Shown piece by piece: positions 45,141 through 56,100 of a stretch of 64,000 nucleotides of DNA. The notes below the pieces were generated by a model. That model was not told where the DNA came from, did no database searches, and saw only the letters and a program-made list of their open reading frames with translations. Location: contig NZ_CP195793.1 of the NCBI RefSeq assembly GCF_051466335.1, positions 2,790,001-2,854,000 of the forward strand, given 5' to 3'. The stretch is from Planctomicrobium sp051466335 (lineage in GTDB: Bacteria; Planctomycetota; Planctomycetia; Planctomycetales; Planctomycetaceae). A program made the position numbers and the translations under genes. Positions within the stretch are counted from its first letter, which is position 1; every line of letters begins with the position of its first letter.

Positions 45141-48100
45141 ATGCTGAGTAGTTTTGAACGTCGAATTCGGGGTGCTATCACACTCCTTCTATTTTGCTTT
45201 TTTCATTGCGTCGTTGGGGGCTCTCCGCTCCTTGCGGACGATAACGCGATGAGCGACAAGGAGTCATTCTTTGAAGCGAAGATTCGCCCTGTCCTCATCG
45301 AGCACTGTTATAGTTGTCATAGCAGTGCAGAAAAGATGGAAGGGGGCTTGGCTGTCGACTTTGAAGGAGGGCTCCTGATCGGCGGAGACTCGGGACCGGC
45401 GCTGGTGGCTGGAAACGCGAGTGAGAGTCTGTTGTTACAGGTCATTCGACATGAAGTCGATGGCATGGAGATGCCGCTGAACGCGCCCAAGCTTTCCGAT
45501 GATGTGATCCGGAATTTTGAGATCTGGATCAATCAGGGGGCAGCTGATCCTCGCAAAACACCACCGGTCGCGAACGAGGAATCGAATCAACTCGATTGGT
45601 CGGTCGTGCTGGATGGGCGAAAGAAATGGTGGAGTTTGCAGCCAATTGTTCCGGCGGCGGCTCCGGAAGTGAAGAATCACGAGTGGTCAGATCACCCGAT
45701 TGACCGGTTTCTTCTTTCCAAGCTCGAGCAGGCGGGGTTGGAGCCCGCTGAAGACGCTGCCGTAGAAGTCCTGATTCGACGACTCTTCTTTGTGTTGATC
45801 GGACTTCCACCGGATCGAGACGAGTTGACGCTGTGGACAGCACGACTTTCTCACGCAGATGCAGCGGCCCGTGAGCAGGCCTATGTTGAGCTGGTCGATG
45901 AGTTGATTGCGCGCCCACAGTTTGGAGAACGCTGGGCGAGACATTGGATGGACTGGTTTCGCTATGCAGAATCGCATGGATCGGAAGGAGATCCAGAGAT
46001 TGTCGGGGCGTCGGAATACCGCGATTATCTGATCCGCTCCTTCAATGCCGATATCGGCTATGACCAACTGTTACGAGAATATGTTGCGGGTGATTTGCTT
46101 GAAAGCCCTCGAGTCGACGCTGAGCTGAAAATTAACGAGTCGATCATCGGGCCAGCTCAGTGGCGCATGGTTTTTCACGGGTTTACTCCGACCGATGCAC
46201 TTGATGAGAAGGTGAGATTTGTTGATGACGCGATCGACGTCTTCTCAAAGGCGACGCAGGCGATGACAGTTTCGTGCGCGCGGTGCCACCACCACAAATT
46301 CGACGCCATCAGTCACGATGATTACTACGCCATTTTCGGGGTCATCAGTTCTTGCCGTCCCGGCCGCACGGTGATTGACCTGCCTGAAGTTCAGGATCGA
46401 AATGTCGCTGAGCTTCATCGGCTCAAGTCTGATATTCGAGATGAACTCTTGAAAACGTGGCTGCATTCTCTGGATCAAAATGCCCTGCAATGGGATCAGG
46501 GCAACGGGGAAGCGGAAAATTCAATTCTGCATCCACTCCATCAGCTGAAAGAACTGGTTGCACAAGGCAAGAGTGCGCCTGAGGTCTGGAGTTCGATTCA
46601 AGCACAACTGCGGGCGCAACAGGAGCAGTCTGCCCAATTCGACAATGCCGATCATTATCAGAACTGGAAGTTTGATGATGCCGATGACGTGAACAGTTGG
46701 AATCGGAACGGGCTTGGGCTCAAGCAATCGTCGATCTCCCAGCCTGAATATGTGATCGCGCTCAACGGAGAGAATGTATTGAGTAACATTTTCCCGCGTG
46801 GCCTGTACTCGCATGGAATTTCCAACAAGCATGGGGCCCGTGCTGGGTCTGTGGAATTCGATGTTGCAGAAGACCTCGATGTGTGGATGCTCGTGTGCGG
46901 CGAGGGGGGTGCAACCGCCCGTTATGTCATTCAGCACTACCCGCGAAACGGGTTAACATTCCCCATTCTCCAGCCGAATGCAAATTGGCAATGGCATCGG
47001 CAGGATTTGTCTTACTGGAATGGAGACAAGGCATATGTCGAGTTTGCAACGGCCTTGGATGCACCACTCCCCGTCTCTGGTTCTGAAAGATCGTGGTTTG
47101 GCGTTCGCCAAGTTGTCGTTACAAAAAAAGGTGCGACTCCTCCGGCGGTCGGAGCGCATGAAGGATTGAAATCGATCGTTGAGCAGACAGGAACCGCGAT
47201 TGAATCTGTTGCCGATCTCGAACTCGCTTATGTGACTGCAGTACGCGCAGCATTAAAGGATTGGCAGCGGAATTCGCTCTCCGATGATCAGGCAATTTTG
47301 CTGCAAAACTGTCTGAAGGAGCGGGTTCTTTCCAATGATGTCAATCAGTCATCTGAGTTAAAGCGACTCGTGGAACGGTATCGTCAGCTGGAACAGGAGA
47401 TCCCTGTTCCTCGCCGTGTGCCGGGGTTGGAAGAAGCTGCCCCGCAAGATCAGCATCTCTATGTTCGTGGGAATCACAAAACTCCAGGGCATGTCGTTCC
47501 GCGGCGTTTTCTTGAAGCGATTGATGCCCGACCATTTTCTGCAGACGAGAGTGGTCGCCGTGAACTGGCAGAGCGACTTCTCGACCCGAGTAATCCTCTC
47601 ACACGTCGTGTTATTGTGAACCGCATCTGGCACCACGTATTTGGTCGCGGATTGGTCAGCACCCCGGACAATTTTGGGAAAATGGGTGCGACTCCGACTC
47701 ATCCGGAATTACTTGATCAACTGGCATTGGACTTTTCGAAAAATCATTGGTCGATCAAACGGCTGATTCGCGAATTGGTGCTGACTCGTGCATGGCGGAT
47801 GGATTCTGTTCCGTCAGAACTCGCAAGAGAAAAAGATCCTGAGAATGCCCTGCTCTCGCATGCGTTTGTGCGACGACTCGATGCTGAGGCAGTCCGTGAT
47901 GCTCTTCTTGATGTCTCAACAAAGCTCCAGCTGGAGCAGTACGGTTCCCCTGTCAACGGGACAGTGCCGCGTCGTAGCGTCTACGTTGCGGTGCGGAGGA
48001 ATGCTCTCGACCCGTTTCTGCGAGTCTTTGATTTTCCAGAGCCATTCAGTGCGGTTGGAAAGCGGGATGTCACGAATGTTCCCGGGCAAGCGCTGACGAT

Positions 48101-49214
48101 GATGAACGACCCGTTTGTCGGGGCGCTCGCGACAGATTGGGCGCGAAACATCTCAGGAGATGTCGACCTCACATCTGATTCCGATCGTCTGGCTGCGATG
48201 ATGCAGGATGTCGTCTCTAGAATACCGACACAACAGGAACTGGGGCTCCTTAATGACTATCTTCAGAGTCTGCGCAAGGCACATCAGGAACGTCAGCAGC
48301 AACGGAGCGAACTGGATGCAAAAGTCGCAGAAGTTGATGGAGAGATTCGGTTGATCCTTGACGTGTTAATGGAACGATCTGGCGGCGAGGCAGGACCGCA
48401 ACTTGAAGCGTTTGCACGCTGGGATTTTTCGAACGAGCAATCTCTTGCTCAGCATGCAATTCCCTTGCAAAACGAAAATCAAGTGGATTTCAGAGGGGGA
48501 ACTGCACGCTTTGACGGCGCTAGTTACCTCGTCTCTTCCCCTCTGGAGATGACCCTCAGAGAAAAGTCCATGGAGGTCTGGGTTCAGCCGGATGATTACG
48601 ATCAGCGAGGTGGCGGGGTCATGACCTTGCAGCTAGCGAACGGAGATCGGTTTGACTCGATCGTTCTGGGGGAGATTGCGGCTGGTGAATGGATTGCGGG
48701 GAGTGATTTCTTTAATCGAACACGTTCATTCGAAGGTCCAGCGGAAAATGGTTCTTCTGACGGACCGATTCATCTGATGGTCACCTACAGTGAGTCCGGT
48801 CTGGTGACGGCCTATCGCAATGGCGACGTGTACGGGAAGCCATATCAGGTTCAATTGGAAGAGTTCCCGGCAGGTCAAACAATCGTTTCGTTTGGAGTCC
48901 GCCATCTGCCCGCAGGTGGGAACCGGATGTTTAAAGGGACTGTTGCGGCTGCCGCCTTATACGATCGATGCCTGACCCCGGATGATGTGAGGTGGGCCTT
49001 CAATCATCGTCTTCCAAATATTGGCGGCGCACTCATGTCTCCACTCCTTACGGACGCCGAAAAAACGCAACTCGCAGCGAATTATGAAAAGCAGAAACGA
49101 CTTCGCGAGCAGATCAACTCCCTGCCCGCATGGGAGCCCGATCAGCAACTCGCTGTCTACACCGAGATCGCCAAGGCAATGTTTCTGATGAAGGAATTCG
49201 TGTACCTCCGTTAG
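45141..49214 (+). CDS. PSCyt1-DUF1549-DUF1553 secreted giant protein with LamG-like domain
   Basis: A 1357-residue exported protein. A signal peptide (ITLLLFCFFHCVVGGSPLLA) is followed by a planctomycete cytochrome-c-like domain with heme motif Cys56-x2-Cys59-His60. DUF1549 follows (HPIDRFLLSKLEQAGLEP, then FGERWARHWMDWFRYAESHG) and includes a CARCHHHKFD motif, a second possible heme or metal site. A middle beta-rich insert (about 530-660) is NPCBM-like. DUF1553 spans about 790-1060 (PLTRRVIVNRIWHHVFGRGLV). A concanavalin-A/LamG-like domain lies near 1120-1290, followed by a short helical tail. By context such proteins pair with DUF1501 proteins, as here. AGGG lies 6 nt before the ATG at 45141. 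Function is not established; polysaccharide or sulfate-ester handling has been suggested for the family. Confidence 0.93.
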   Translation: MLSSFERRIRGAITLLLFCFFHCVVGGSPLLADDNAMSDKESFFEAKIRPVLIEHCYSCHSSAEKMEGGLAVDFEGGLLIGGDSGPALVAGNASESLLLQVIRHEVDGMEMPLNAPKLSDDVIRNFEIWINQGAADPRKTPPVANEESNQLDWSVVLDGRKKWWSLQPIVPAAAPEVKNHEWSDHPIDRFLLSKLEQAGLEPAEDAAVEVLIRRLFFVLIGLPPDRDELTLWTARLSHADAAAREQAYVELVDELIARPQFGERWARHWMDWFRYAESHGSEGDPEIVGASEYRDYLIRSFNADIGYDQLLREYVAGDLLESPRVDAELKINESIIGPAQWRMVFHGFTPTDALDEKVRFVDDAIDVFSKATQAMTVSCARCHHHKFDAISHDDYYAIFGVISSCRPGRTVIDLPEVQDRNVAELHRLKSDIRDELLKTWLHSLDQNALQWDQGNGEAENSILHPLHQLKELVAQGKSAPEVWSSIQAQLRAQQEQSAQFDNADHYQNWKFDDADDVNSWNRNGLGLKQSSISQPEYVIALNGENVLSNIFPRGLYSHGISNKHGARAGSVEFDVAEDLDVWMLVCGEGGATARYVIQHYPRNGLTFPILQPNANWQWHRQDLSYWNGDKAYVEFATALDAPLPVSGSERSWFGVRQVVVTKKGATPPAVGAHEGLKSIVEQTGTAIESVADLELAYVTAVRAALKDWQRNSLSDDQAILLQNCLKERVLSNDVNQSSELKRLVERYRQLEQEIPVPRRVPGLEEAAPQDQHLYVRGNHKTPGHVVPRRFLEAIDARPFSADESGRRELAERLLDPSNPLTRRVIVNRIWHHVFGRGLVSTPDNFGKMGATPTHPELLDQLALDFSKNHWSIKRLIRELVLTRAWRMDSVPSELAREKDPENALLSHAFVRRLDAEAVRDALLDVSTKLQLEQYGSPVNGTVPRRSVYVAVRRNALDPFLRVFDFPEPFSAVGKRDVTNVPGQALTMMNDPFVGALATDWARNISGDVDLTSDSDRLAAMMQDVVSRIPTQQELGLLNDYLQSLRKAHQERQQQRSELDAKVAEVDGEIRLILDVLMERSGGEAGPQLEAFARWDFSNEQSLAQHAIPLQNENQVDFRGGTARFDGASYLVSSPLEMTLREKSMEVWVQPDDYDQRGGGVMTLQLANGDRFDSIVLGEIAAGEWIAGSDFFNRTRSFEGPAENGSSDGPIHLMVTYSESGLVTAYRNGDVYGKPYQVQLEEFPAGQTIVSFGVRHLPAGGNRMFKGTVAAAALYDRCLTPDDVRWAFNHRLPNIGGALMSPLLTDAEKTQLAANYEKQKRLREQINSLPAWEPDQQLAVYTEIAKAMFLMKEFVYLR

Positions 49215-49373
49215 ATGCACTTTCAGTGTGTGTGGACATCGTGAGGTAGTTAAGAACTGAACTGAGTCTCCACTCAATGGCTATGCCGGACTTTTCATAA
49301 GATGTTGATGACAAGCGATGAGTGGGGCGGGAATCTGGTTCTGAACAAGATCAGACATTCACAGGAAAACGAG

Positions 49374-50807
49374 ATGTTCTTTAATCAGCTGACACGTCGG
49401 GACGCATTGCGACGTTCTTCAATCGGGTTCGGATCGCTGGCGATGTCTGCTCTGTTTACAGAACAGGTAAGAGCTGAAGAGCTGATCGGAACACCGGGAG
49501 CGTTAACAACGCTGCACCACCCCGTAAAAGCGAAGCACGTGATTTTCTGTTTTATGTCCGGAGGCGTGTCGCACGTCGATTCTTTCGATCCGAAGCCGTT
49601 GTTAACGGAGATGCACGGAAAGCCGATGCCGGTCAAAGTTGAGCGAACCCAGTTCAACAATAACGGCAACATCATGGGGAGCCCGTTTCAGTTCAGGAAA
49701 TGCGGCGAATCCGGGATTGAGATCAGTTCGATGTTTCCGGAAGTGTCCAAGGTCGCTGATGAACTGACTGTGATTCGTTCGATGACTTCTCCCGTCAGCG
49801 AGCACGCACAAGGCAACTTCTTCATGCATACGGGCTTCCCGTTTATGGGGCACCCGAGTGCAGGAGCCTGGGCAGCCTACGGGCTGGGAACCGGCAATCA
49901 GAATCTCCCTGCGTATGTGGTGCTCCAAAGTGGAAGCGCTGTGGCCCCGCATGGTGGTGTCAGTTTGTTCTCAAACGGATTTTTGCCGGCCCAACATCAA
50001 GGCTCGATTCTGTCTGCCGACCGCCCGGAGGCGATCCGCAATATTCGATCGATGGACCTTGTTGAATCGCAGCGCCGTCGACTGGATCTCGTTCAGCAGC
50101 TTGACACGCAATTTCTGTCATCGGCTGCACAGGATGCACAGGTTGAAGCTGCCATCGAGAACGCTGAAGTCGCGTTCAGAATGCAGTCTGCAGTGCCGGA
50201 GCTTTGCGATCTCTCGGGCGAGACTCAGGCGACGCTGGAAATGTACGGCGTTGAATCAACGGATCGTGAGAAGTCAGCGTATGCCAAGCAGTGCTTGCTT
50301 GCGCGAAGACTGATTGAGCGCGGAGTTCGCTTTATTGAGCTGAGTTGCCTGACACGGGGGATTGGAGCAGGAAACGGACCAAATCCCTGGGATCAGCACG
50401 GTGATCTTGAACTTGGTCATCGAAAAATGGCTGAGCAAGTGGACCAACCGATTTCAGCATTGATTCAGGATCTTCGAGCACGAGGTCTACTGGATGAGAC
50501 GCTGATCATCTGGGCGGGAGAATTCGGACGCACCCCATTCTCACAAGGAGGGAATGGTCGAGACCATAACCCTTACGGCTTCAGCGTCTGGATGGCTGGC
50601 GGGGGTGTCAAAGGGGGAACGATCTATGGTGCGACGGACGAGTTTGGGTACCACGTCGTCGAGAACCCGGCAACCGTCTACGATCTTTGGGCGACTGCGC
50701 TGCACCAGTTGGGGGTTGATCATCGAAAGTTAACTTACCGTTATGGTGGCCGAGATGTTCGCTTGACCGATGTGCATGGGAACGTGTTGCACCCGATCCT
50801 CAGCTAA
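49374..50807 (+). CDS. DUF1501 family protein, Tat-exported
   Basis: A 477-residue protein with a Tat-type leader (RRDALRRSSIGFGSLAMSALF). The body belongs to DUF1501, a sulfatase/alkaline-phosphatase-like fold: HVIFCFMSGGVSHVDSFDPKP at the start, NPWDQHGDLELGHRKMAEQ in the middle, and IIWAGEFGRTPFSQGGNGRDHNPYGFSVWMAGGGVKGG near the C-terminus with likely metal-binding Glu, Asp and His. It follows the DUF1549/1553 gene by 159 nt, the usual planctomycete pairing. AGGA with 8-nt spacing supports the ATG at 49374 over the longer frame from 49302. Substrate unknown. Confidence 0.93.
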   Translation: MFFNQLTRRDALRRSSIGFGSLAMSALFTEQVRAEELIGTPGALTTLHHPVKAKHVIFCFMSGGVSHVDSFDPKPLLTEMHGKPMPVKVERTQFNNNGNIMGSPFQFRKCGESGIEISSMFPEVSKVADELTVIRSMTSPVSEHAQGNFFMHTGFPFMGHPSAGAWAAYGLGTGNQNLPAYVVLQSGSAVAPHGGVSLFSNGFLPAQHQGSILSADRPEAIRNIRSMDLVESQRRRLDLVQQLDTQFLSSAAQDAQVEAAIENAEVAFRMQSAVPELCDLSGETQATLEMYGVESTDREKSAYAKQCLLARRLIERGVRFIELSCLTRGIGAGNGPNPWDQHGDLELGHRKMAEQVDQPISALIQDLRARGLLDETLIIWAGEFGRTPFSQGGNGRDHNPYGFSVWMAGGGVKGGTIYGATDEFGYHVVENPATVYDLWATALHQLGVDHRKLTYRYGGRDVRLTDVHGNVLHPILS

Positions 50808-50952
50808 TCACCTTCGATTGGTGAACGTTCAGCAGGCACTGCTAGGAAGCTAGGAGACGCGTGCGTTGTCGGCCTGGAATTCCGCGACAATGTGGCACAG
50901 AGCGAACTTTTGGCGGAGAGACGTGTCTGGTGACGTGTCTACTCAAAGTGAA

Positions 50953-51444
50953 TCAGCGGTTTTCATGAAGTGTAGCAGCCAGGACTTCCTCTCGCTGCTT
51001 GCGCTTCTTCTCACATGTGATGAGGTATCCCGAATTTGTGATCTCTTTCCCTGTGAGACGATCAATCAATACCGGATCCGTCAACTCACCAGTCTGAGTG
51101 TCGATGACATTCAGTTTGGTACCGTCGTTCGAAAAGTGCTTATTTCCCCAGAGGAGTAGTGCCACGAGGACTGGCTGAAAATCGCGTCCTTTTTCAGTCA
51201 GAATGTATTCATCTCGAGGAGGATGATCGCAGTAGCGACGGCGTTCCAAAAGTCCATCGTCGACGAGTCCTTTGAGCCGCCGTGTGAGAATCGTCGGAGC
51301 GATTCCGAGGCTTTTTTCGAACGATTCGAATCGAGTCATTCCTTCGATGGCATCTCGGAGGATGAGGATGCTCCACCAGTCGCCGATCTGGTCGACGCAG
51401 CGTGCGACGGGGCATTCAAGATGGCTGACACTTTTGCGGCGCAT
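50953..51444 (-). CDS. HxlR family winged-helix regulator
   Basis: A 163-residue regulator. The HxlR signature CPVARCVDQIGDWWSILILRDA holds two cysteines (Cys11, Cys16); Cys11 occupies the position of the thiol-sensing cysteine of YodB/HypR-type members. The winged helix continues with RFESFEKSLGIAPTILTRRLKGLVDDGLLERR and DEYILTEKGRDFQPVL. A 50-residue C-terminal extension is lysine-rich. It is divergent from the RND adaptor gene, and a perfect inverted repeat lies between them, so it probably represses the efflux pair in response to electrophiles or oxidants. That last step is inference. Confidence 0.92.
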   Translation of the reverse strand: MRRKSVSHLECPVARCVDQIGDWWSILILRDAIEGMTRFESFEKSLGIAPTILTRRLKGLVDDGLLERRRYCDHPPRDEYILTEKGRDFQPVLVALLLWGNKHFSNDGTKLNVIDTQTGELTDPVLIDRLTGKEITNSGYLITCEKKRKQREEVLAATLHENR

Positions 51445-51461
51445 TGACAGTGTCCGATGGA

Positions 51462-51484
51462 GTGACTACTTTTATGATAGTCAC
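51462..51484. promoter_or_regulatory. Candidate HxlR operator
   Basis: Perfect 7-bp inverted repeat GTGACTA (51462-51468) / TAGTCAC (51478-51484) with a 9-nt AT-rich spacer. It lies 18 nt upstream of the HxlR start and 69 nt upstream of the adaptor gene, a good place for a dimeric winged-helix protein to control both promoters. Confidence 0.5.
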
Positions 51485-51552
51485 CCGTCTGAGGAGATCG
51501 GAAGACGATCCGGGACGAGAAGGGGCAAATTCTTTCAACCTTGTGATAGCAC

Positions 51553-52983
51553 ATGATGACTTTTCGTCAAGCTTTAATAACGTGGTCTCCCCTTGCTCTC
51601 CTCGCATCGTTGTCGATCATCGGGTTGTCAGGGTGCGAAAAGCCTCAAGCAGAAGGTGGACAGGCCTCCCTTCCCGAAGTTGTTACAACCTCTCCGATCA
51701 AGTTCGAGATGGTGGAATGGGATGAGTATGTCGGTCGTCTGAGCCCGACTGACTTCGTCGAAGTTCGTTCGCGAGTGAGCGGTTATCTATCCTCTACGAA
51801 TTTTGTGGAAGGTCAGATTGTTAAGCAAAATGATCTGCTATGCGTTATTGACCAGCGACCTTTTCTGAATGAACTCCGTCGTGCTCAGTCAGATATCAAA
51901 CGCTCAAATTCACAGGTGAAGCAGGCTCAAGCGACATCTGCACAGGCTGAAGCCGAATTACAAGCGGCCCAGTCCCGTTTAGCACTTGCTGAAAAGCAGT
52001 TGGTCCGGTCGAAAACGCTTGTCGATCAACGGGCCGCATCGCAGGATGATTTCGAAGTTCGAGACTCCGAAGTGTCACAGGCGATTGCGAATGTGAAAGC
52101 TGCGGAAGCTCGATTGCAGCTGACAAAAACCGCGATTACTTCAGCACAGTCCGCGGTCAATACAGCTGAAACGAATCTGGCGGTCGCGCAATTGAATCTC
52201 GAGTACACCGAAGTGCGTGCTCCGATTACCGGACGCGTGAGTTCAAGGCGAGTGACCGAAGGAAACCTCATCAGCGGCGGTGAAGCAGGTTCCACTCTGA
52301 TCACGACAATCGTTTCCCTGAATCCAATCTACTGCGAATTCGATACGGACGAAATGTCCTATTTGCGCTACGATCGCCTGGCACGAGAAGGAAAACTCGG
52401 GAGCTCTCGGCAGATAAAACACCCGGTCTACGTGGCATTGGCCAATGAAGGGAAGACTTTCCCACACACTGGGCATATGGACTTCGTTGACAACCAGCTT
52501 GATCCGTTAACCGGGACCATGCGTTGCCGGGCGATCCTTTCCAATGACGACCACTCGCTTACTCCAGGTCTGTTCACCCGCGTTCGCATTCCCGGAAGTG
52601 AACTTCATGAAGCGATTCTGATTCCGGATTTGTGTGTCGGAACTGCACAGGCAGACAAGTTTGTATTCGTGCTGAATGAAAAGAACGAAGTGGAACGCAG
52701 GATTGTCACTCTTGGATCGATCGTCCGCGGGTTGCGCTTGATCAAATCGGGCCTGACTGGCGACGAGAGATTGGTTTACAAAGGACTCCAGCGAGTTCGC
52801 GGCGGAGAGACTGTCGAGTCGACCCACGAAAAAGTGGAGATATCACAAGACGAACTGCCATTGGATCACTCTCCTGTCCCCGAGGATAAATGGATCTCAC
52901 GAGAGAGTCCCGGTCCGATTTACACCAATCCAAAGCCAGCCACTCAGCCAGCGACAGTGCCTGCTACCGGAGCTACCGAGTAG
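51553..52983 (+). CDS. RND efflux periplasmic adaptor (membrane fusion lipoprotein)
   Basis: A 476-residue adaptor of the AcrA/MexA family. The leader ends in lipobox LSGC (Cys28). The barrel-sandwich halves flank a coiled-coil hairpin: VEWDEYVGRLSPTDFVEVRSRVSGYL, then helices rich in Gln/Ala (SDIKRSNSQVKQAQATSAQAEAEL and onward), then YTEVRAPITGRVSSRRVTEGNLI. The beta-barrel and membrane-proximal domains follow (TGTMRCRAIL, LTPGLFTRVRIPG). The C-terminus is a Pro/Thr-rich tail. Two adjacent ATGs start the frame. The permease gene follows 146 nt downstream; no outer-membrane factor gene is in the window. Confidence 0.93.
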   Translation: MMTFRQALITWSPLALLASLSIIGLSGCEKPQAEGGQASLPEVVTTSPIKFEMVEWDEYVGRLSPTDFVEVRSRVSGYLSSTNFVEGQIVKQNDLLCVIDQRPFLNELRRAQSDIKRSNSQVKQAQATSAQAEAELQAAQSRLALAEKQLVRSKTLVDQRAASQDDFEVRDSEVSQAIANVKAAEARLQLTKTAITSAQSAVNTAETNLAVAQLNLEYTEVRAPITGRVSSRRVTEGNLISGGEAGSTLITTIVSLNPIYCEFDTDEMSYLRYDRLAREGKLGSSRQIKHPVYVALANEGKTFPHTGHMDFVDNQLDPLTGTMRCRAILSNDDHSLTPGLFTRVRIPGSELHEAILIPDLCVGTAQADKFVFVLNEKNEVERRIVTLGSIVRGLRLIKSGLTGDERLVYKGLQRVRGGETVESTHEKVEISQDELPLDHSPVPEDKWISRESPGPIYTNPKPATQPATVPATGATE

Positions 52984-53129
52984 TATCCTGATTCATACTG
53001 AGACCCGGATCGGAATCGGCTTTTCATTCAGAACGTGTTCTTGGTCTAGTCAAGAGCGATTCTTTCCCACTGCTACAAAAGCTCAGCCGCCACAATGCTC
53101 CATCTTCCGACGACTCCCGGAAAGAGATC

Positions 53130-56100
53130 ATGAAGTTCGCACACTTTTTCATTGACCGCCCGATCTTCGCGACGGTGACTTCCATCGTGACGGTGATCCT
53201 CGGGGCGATCGCGTATATTTCGCTCCCGGCGGCCCAGTATCCGGACATTGTCCCTCCGACAATCGTCGTGAAAGCGTCTTATCCAGGAGCGTCACCAGAG
53301 GTGATCGCCGATACCGTGGCGACGCCGATCGAACAGGAAGTCAACGGTGTGGAAGACATGCTCTATATGTCTTCACAGGCAACCGTTGACGGCCAGATGG
53401 ATCTCACGATTACGTTCAAGCTAGGGACCGATTTAAACAAAGCTCAGGTTCTTGTTCAGAATCGAGTCGCGGTGGCTCTCGCCCGGCTTCCGGAAGATGT
53501 GCGGCGTCTGGGAGTCAACACGATCAAGGCATCGCCCGACCTGCTCATGGTGATTCATCTGATCTCGCCAGAACAGAAGTTTGACCAGCTCTACATTGGG
53601 AACTACGCATTGATCCAGGTGCGCGATGCGCTCGCTCGCGTTGAGGGGGTCGGTAGTGTCAACATGCTGGGGTTGCGCGAATACAGCATGCGGATCTGGC
53701 TCGACCCGCAGAAGATGGCCCATCTTTCGTTGACTCCCGCTGATGTGGCGACCGCGCTGCGAACGCAGAACGTTCAGGTCGCATCCGGGGTGATTGGCCA
53801 GCCGCCGATCGAGCAACCGGGTGATTTTCAGTTGATCGTCAGTACTTTGGGACGGCTGTTGAATCCAGAGCAATTCTCCAACCTGGTTGTTCGTACCGGA
53901 GAGGATGGACGTATTGTTCGCGTGAAGGACGTGGCTCGCGTCGAGCTGGGTGGTCGTGAATTTACGATCAACAGCTATCTCGACGGTCAGACGTCCTCTG
54001 TCTTGGCGATCACCCAGCAGCCGGGTTCCAACGCGCTGTCGACTGCTGATGGTGTTCAGGCTGAAATCAAAAGACTCTCGGCGGACTTTCCACCGGGACT
54101 TGAATACCGCATCGTCTACAACCCGACGGTGTTTGTCCGTGAGTCGATCGATTCTGTGATTCACACGTTATTCGAAGCGGCGATTCTTGTTGTGATTGTC
54201 GTTCTGCTGTTTTTGCAGAACTGGCGTGCCAGCGTTATTCCGCTACTGGCCATTCCGGTTTCGCTCATTGGAACCTTCGCAGCGATGGCGGCCTTCGGGT
54301 TTTCGCTGAACATGTTGTCGTTGTTCGGACTGGTGCTCGCGATCGGAATTGTGGTGGATGACGCGATCGTGGTGGTGGAAAACGTCGAGCGGCATATAGC
54401 AGCTGGACTCTCCCCGCGAGACGCGACTTATAAAGCGATGACTGAGGTGACGGCAGCGGTTATCGCAATCGCAGTTGGTCTCTCGGCGGTGTTCGTTCCG
54501 ACAGCCTTCATCTCAGGGATCAGCGGGCAGTTTTACAGGCAATTCGCCTTGACGATCGCGGTGTCGACCCTGCTCTCCGCGTTCAACTCGCTGACGCTGA
54601 CTCCAGCACTGTGTGCGATGCTTTTGAAGCCACACGATGCCCCCAAGGATTTGTTTACGAAAATTTGGGATGCCCTGTTTGGTTGGTTCTTCAAGATTTT
54701 TAATGCCACTTTTGAATGGGTGACCGGGAAATATGCGAAACTCGTCGGCTGGAGCGTGCGAGTGATCGCTCTGCCGCTCCTGATGTATGTCGCGCTGGTG
54801 GGGGTCACTGGATACGGCTTCTCGAAGGTTCCAACGGGATTCATTCCAACGCAGGACAAGCAGTACCTGATCACTGTGGTTCAATTGCCTGACGGTGCTT
54901 CTCTGGCCCGTACCGATGCAGTAGTGAAGCAGGCGACAGAGATCATTCTGAAAAATCCGCTGGCGGCTCATGCTGTTGCGTTTGTCGGGTTTTCTGGAGC
55001 GACCCGATCCAATAACCCGAGCCAGGCTGCGATCTTCATCGTTCCACATATAGGCGACGATCAAGGTCACGGCCATTCAGCACCGATTTTGTCGCAGCTA
55101 CCTGATTTACAAAAAGAACTGGCGACGATTCCCGACGCCAATATCTTCGTCATCCCTCCCCCTCCCGTTCAGGGACTGGGGACTTCGGGCGGGTACAAGT
55201 TCCTCGTGCAGGACCGTGGAGGATACGGTTCGCAGGAGCTTCAAAAGGCGACCGACAATTTGATTGCGGCAGCGGCCAAGGAACCCTCGTTGGCTCGCGT
55301 TTTCACGACATTCCGCGCATCGACGCCACAGTTGTTCGCTGATGTTGATCGTGTAAAGGCGAATATGTTGAAGGTCTCAATGACCGACATCTTCGACGCG
55401 TTGCAGACAAATCTGGGATCGTCTTATATCAACGATTTCAATTTGTATGGACGAACCTTCCAAGTGCGTATGCAGTCCGAGCAGGAATTCCGCGATCAGC
55501 CTGAAGACATCTTGCAGATCAAGACCCGTAACGCGACTGGGCAAATGGTGCCACTGGGGTCTGTTTTGAATGTCGAATGGAAGAGTGGACCGGACCGGGT
55601 GGTTCGTTACAACATGTTCCCGTCGGCGGAAGTTCAGGGAGATACTGCTGCGGGCTTCAGCTCTGCGGATTCGATCGCTGCGATTGAGCGGTTGGCTAAA
55701 GAACATCTTCCGCCGGGGATGGGGATTGCCTGGACCGATCTGGCCTATCAGCAACAGCTCGCGGGAAACACTGCGATATACATTTTCCCGTTATGTGTGT
55801 TGTTCGTTTTCCTCGTGCACTCTGCGGAATATGAGAGCTGGACGTTGCCATTGGCGATCATCCTCATTGCTCCTGTCTGTTTGCCATTCGCCCTGTTTGG
55901 AGTCTGGTTCCGTGGGATGGACAACAACCTGATTACTCAGATCAGTTTCGTGGTGTTAATTGGGCTCGCGGCCAAAAACGCGGTGCTGATCGTGGAATTC
56001 GCCAAGCAGCTTGAAGAAGAGGGACGCTCCACTGTGGAGGCTGCTATTGAAGCCTCTCGCCTCAGGTTGCGTCCGATTATTATGACATCGTTCGCATTTA

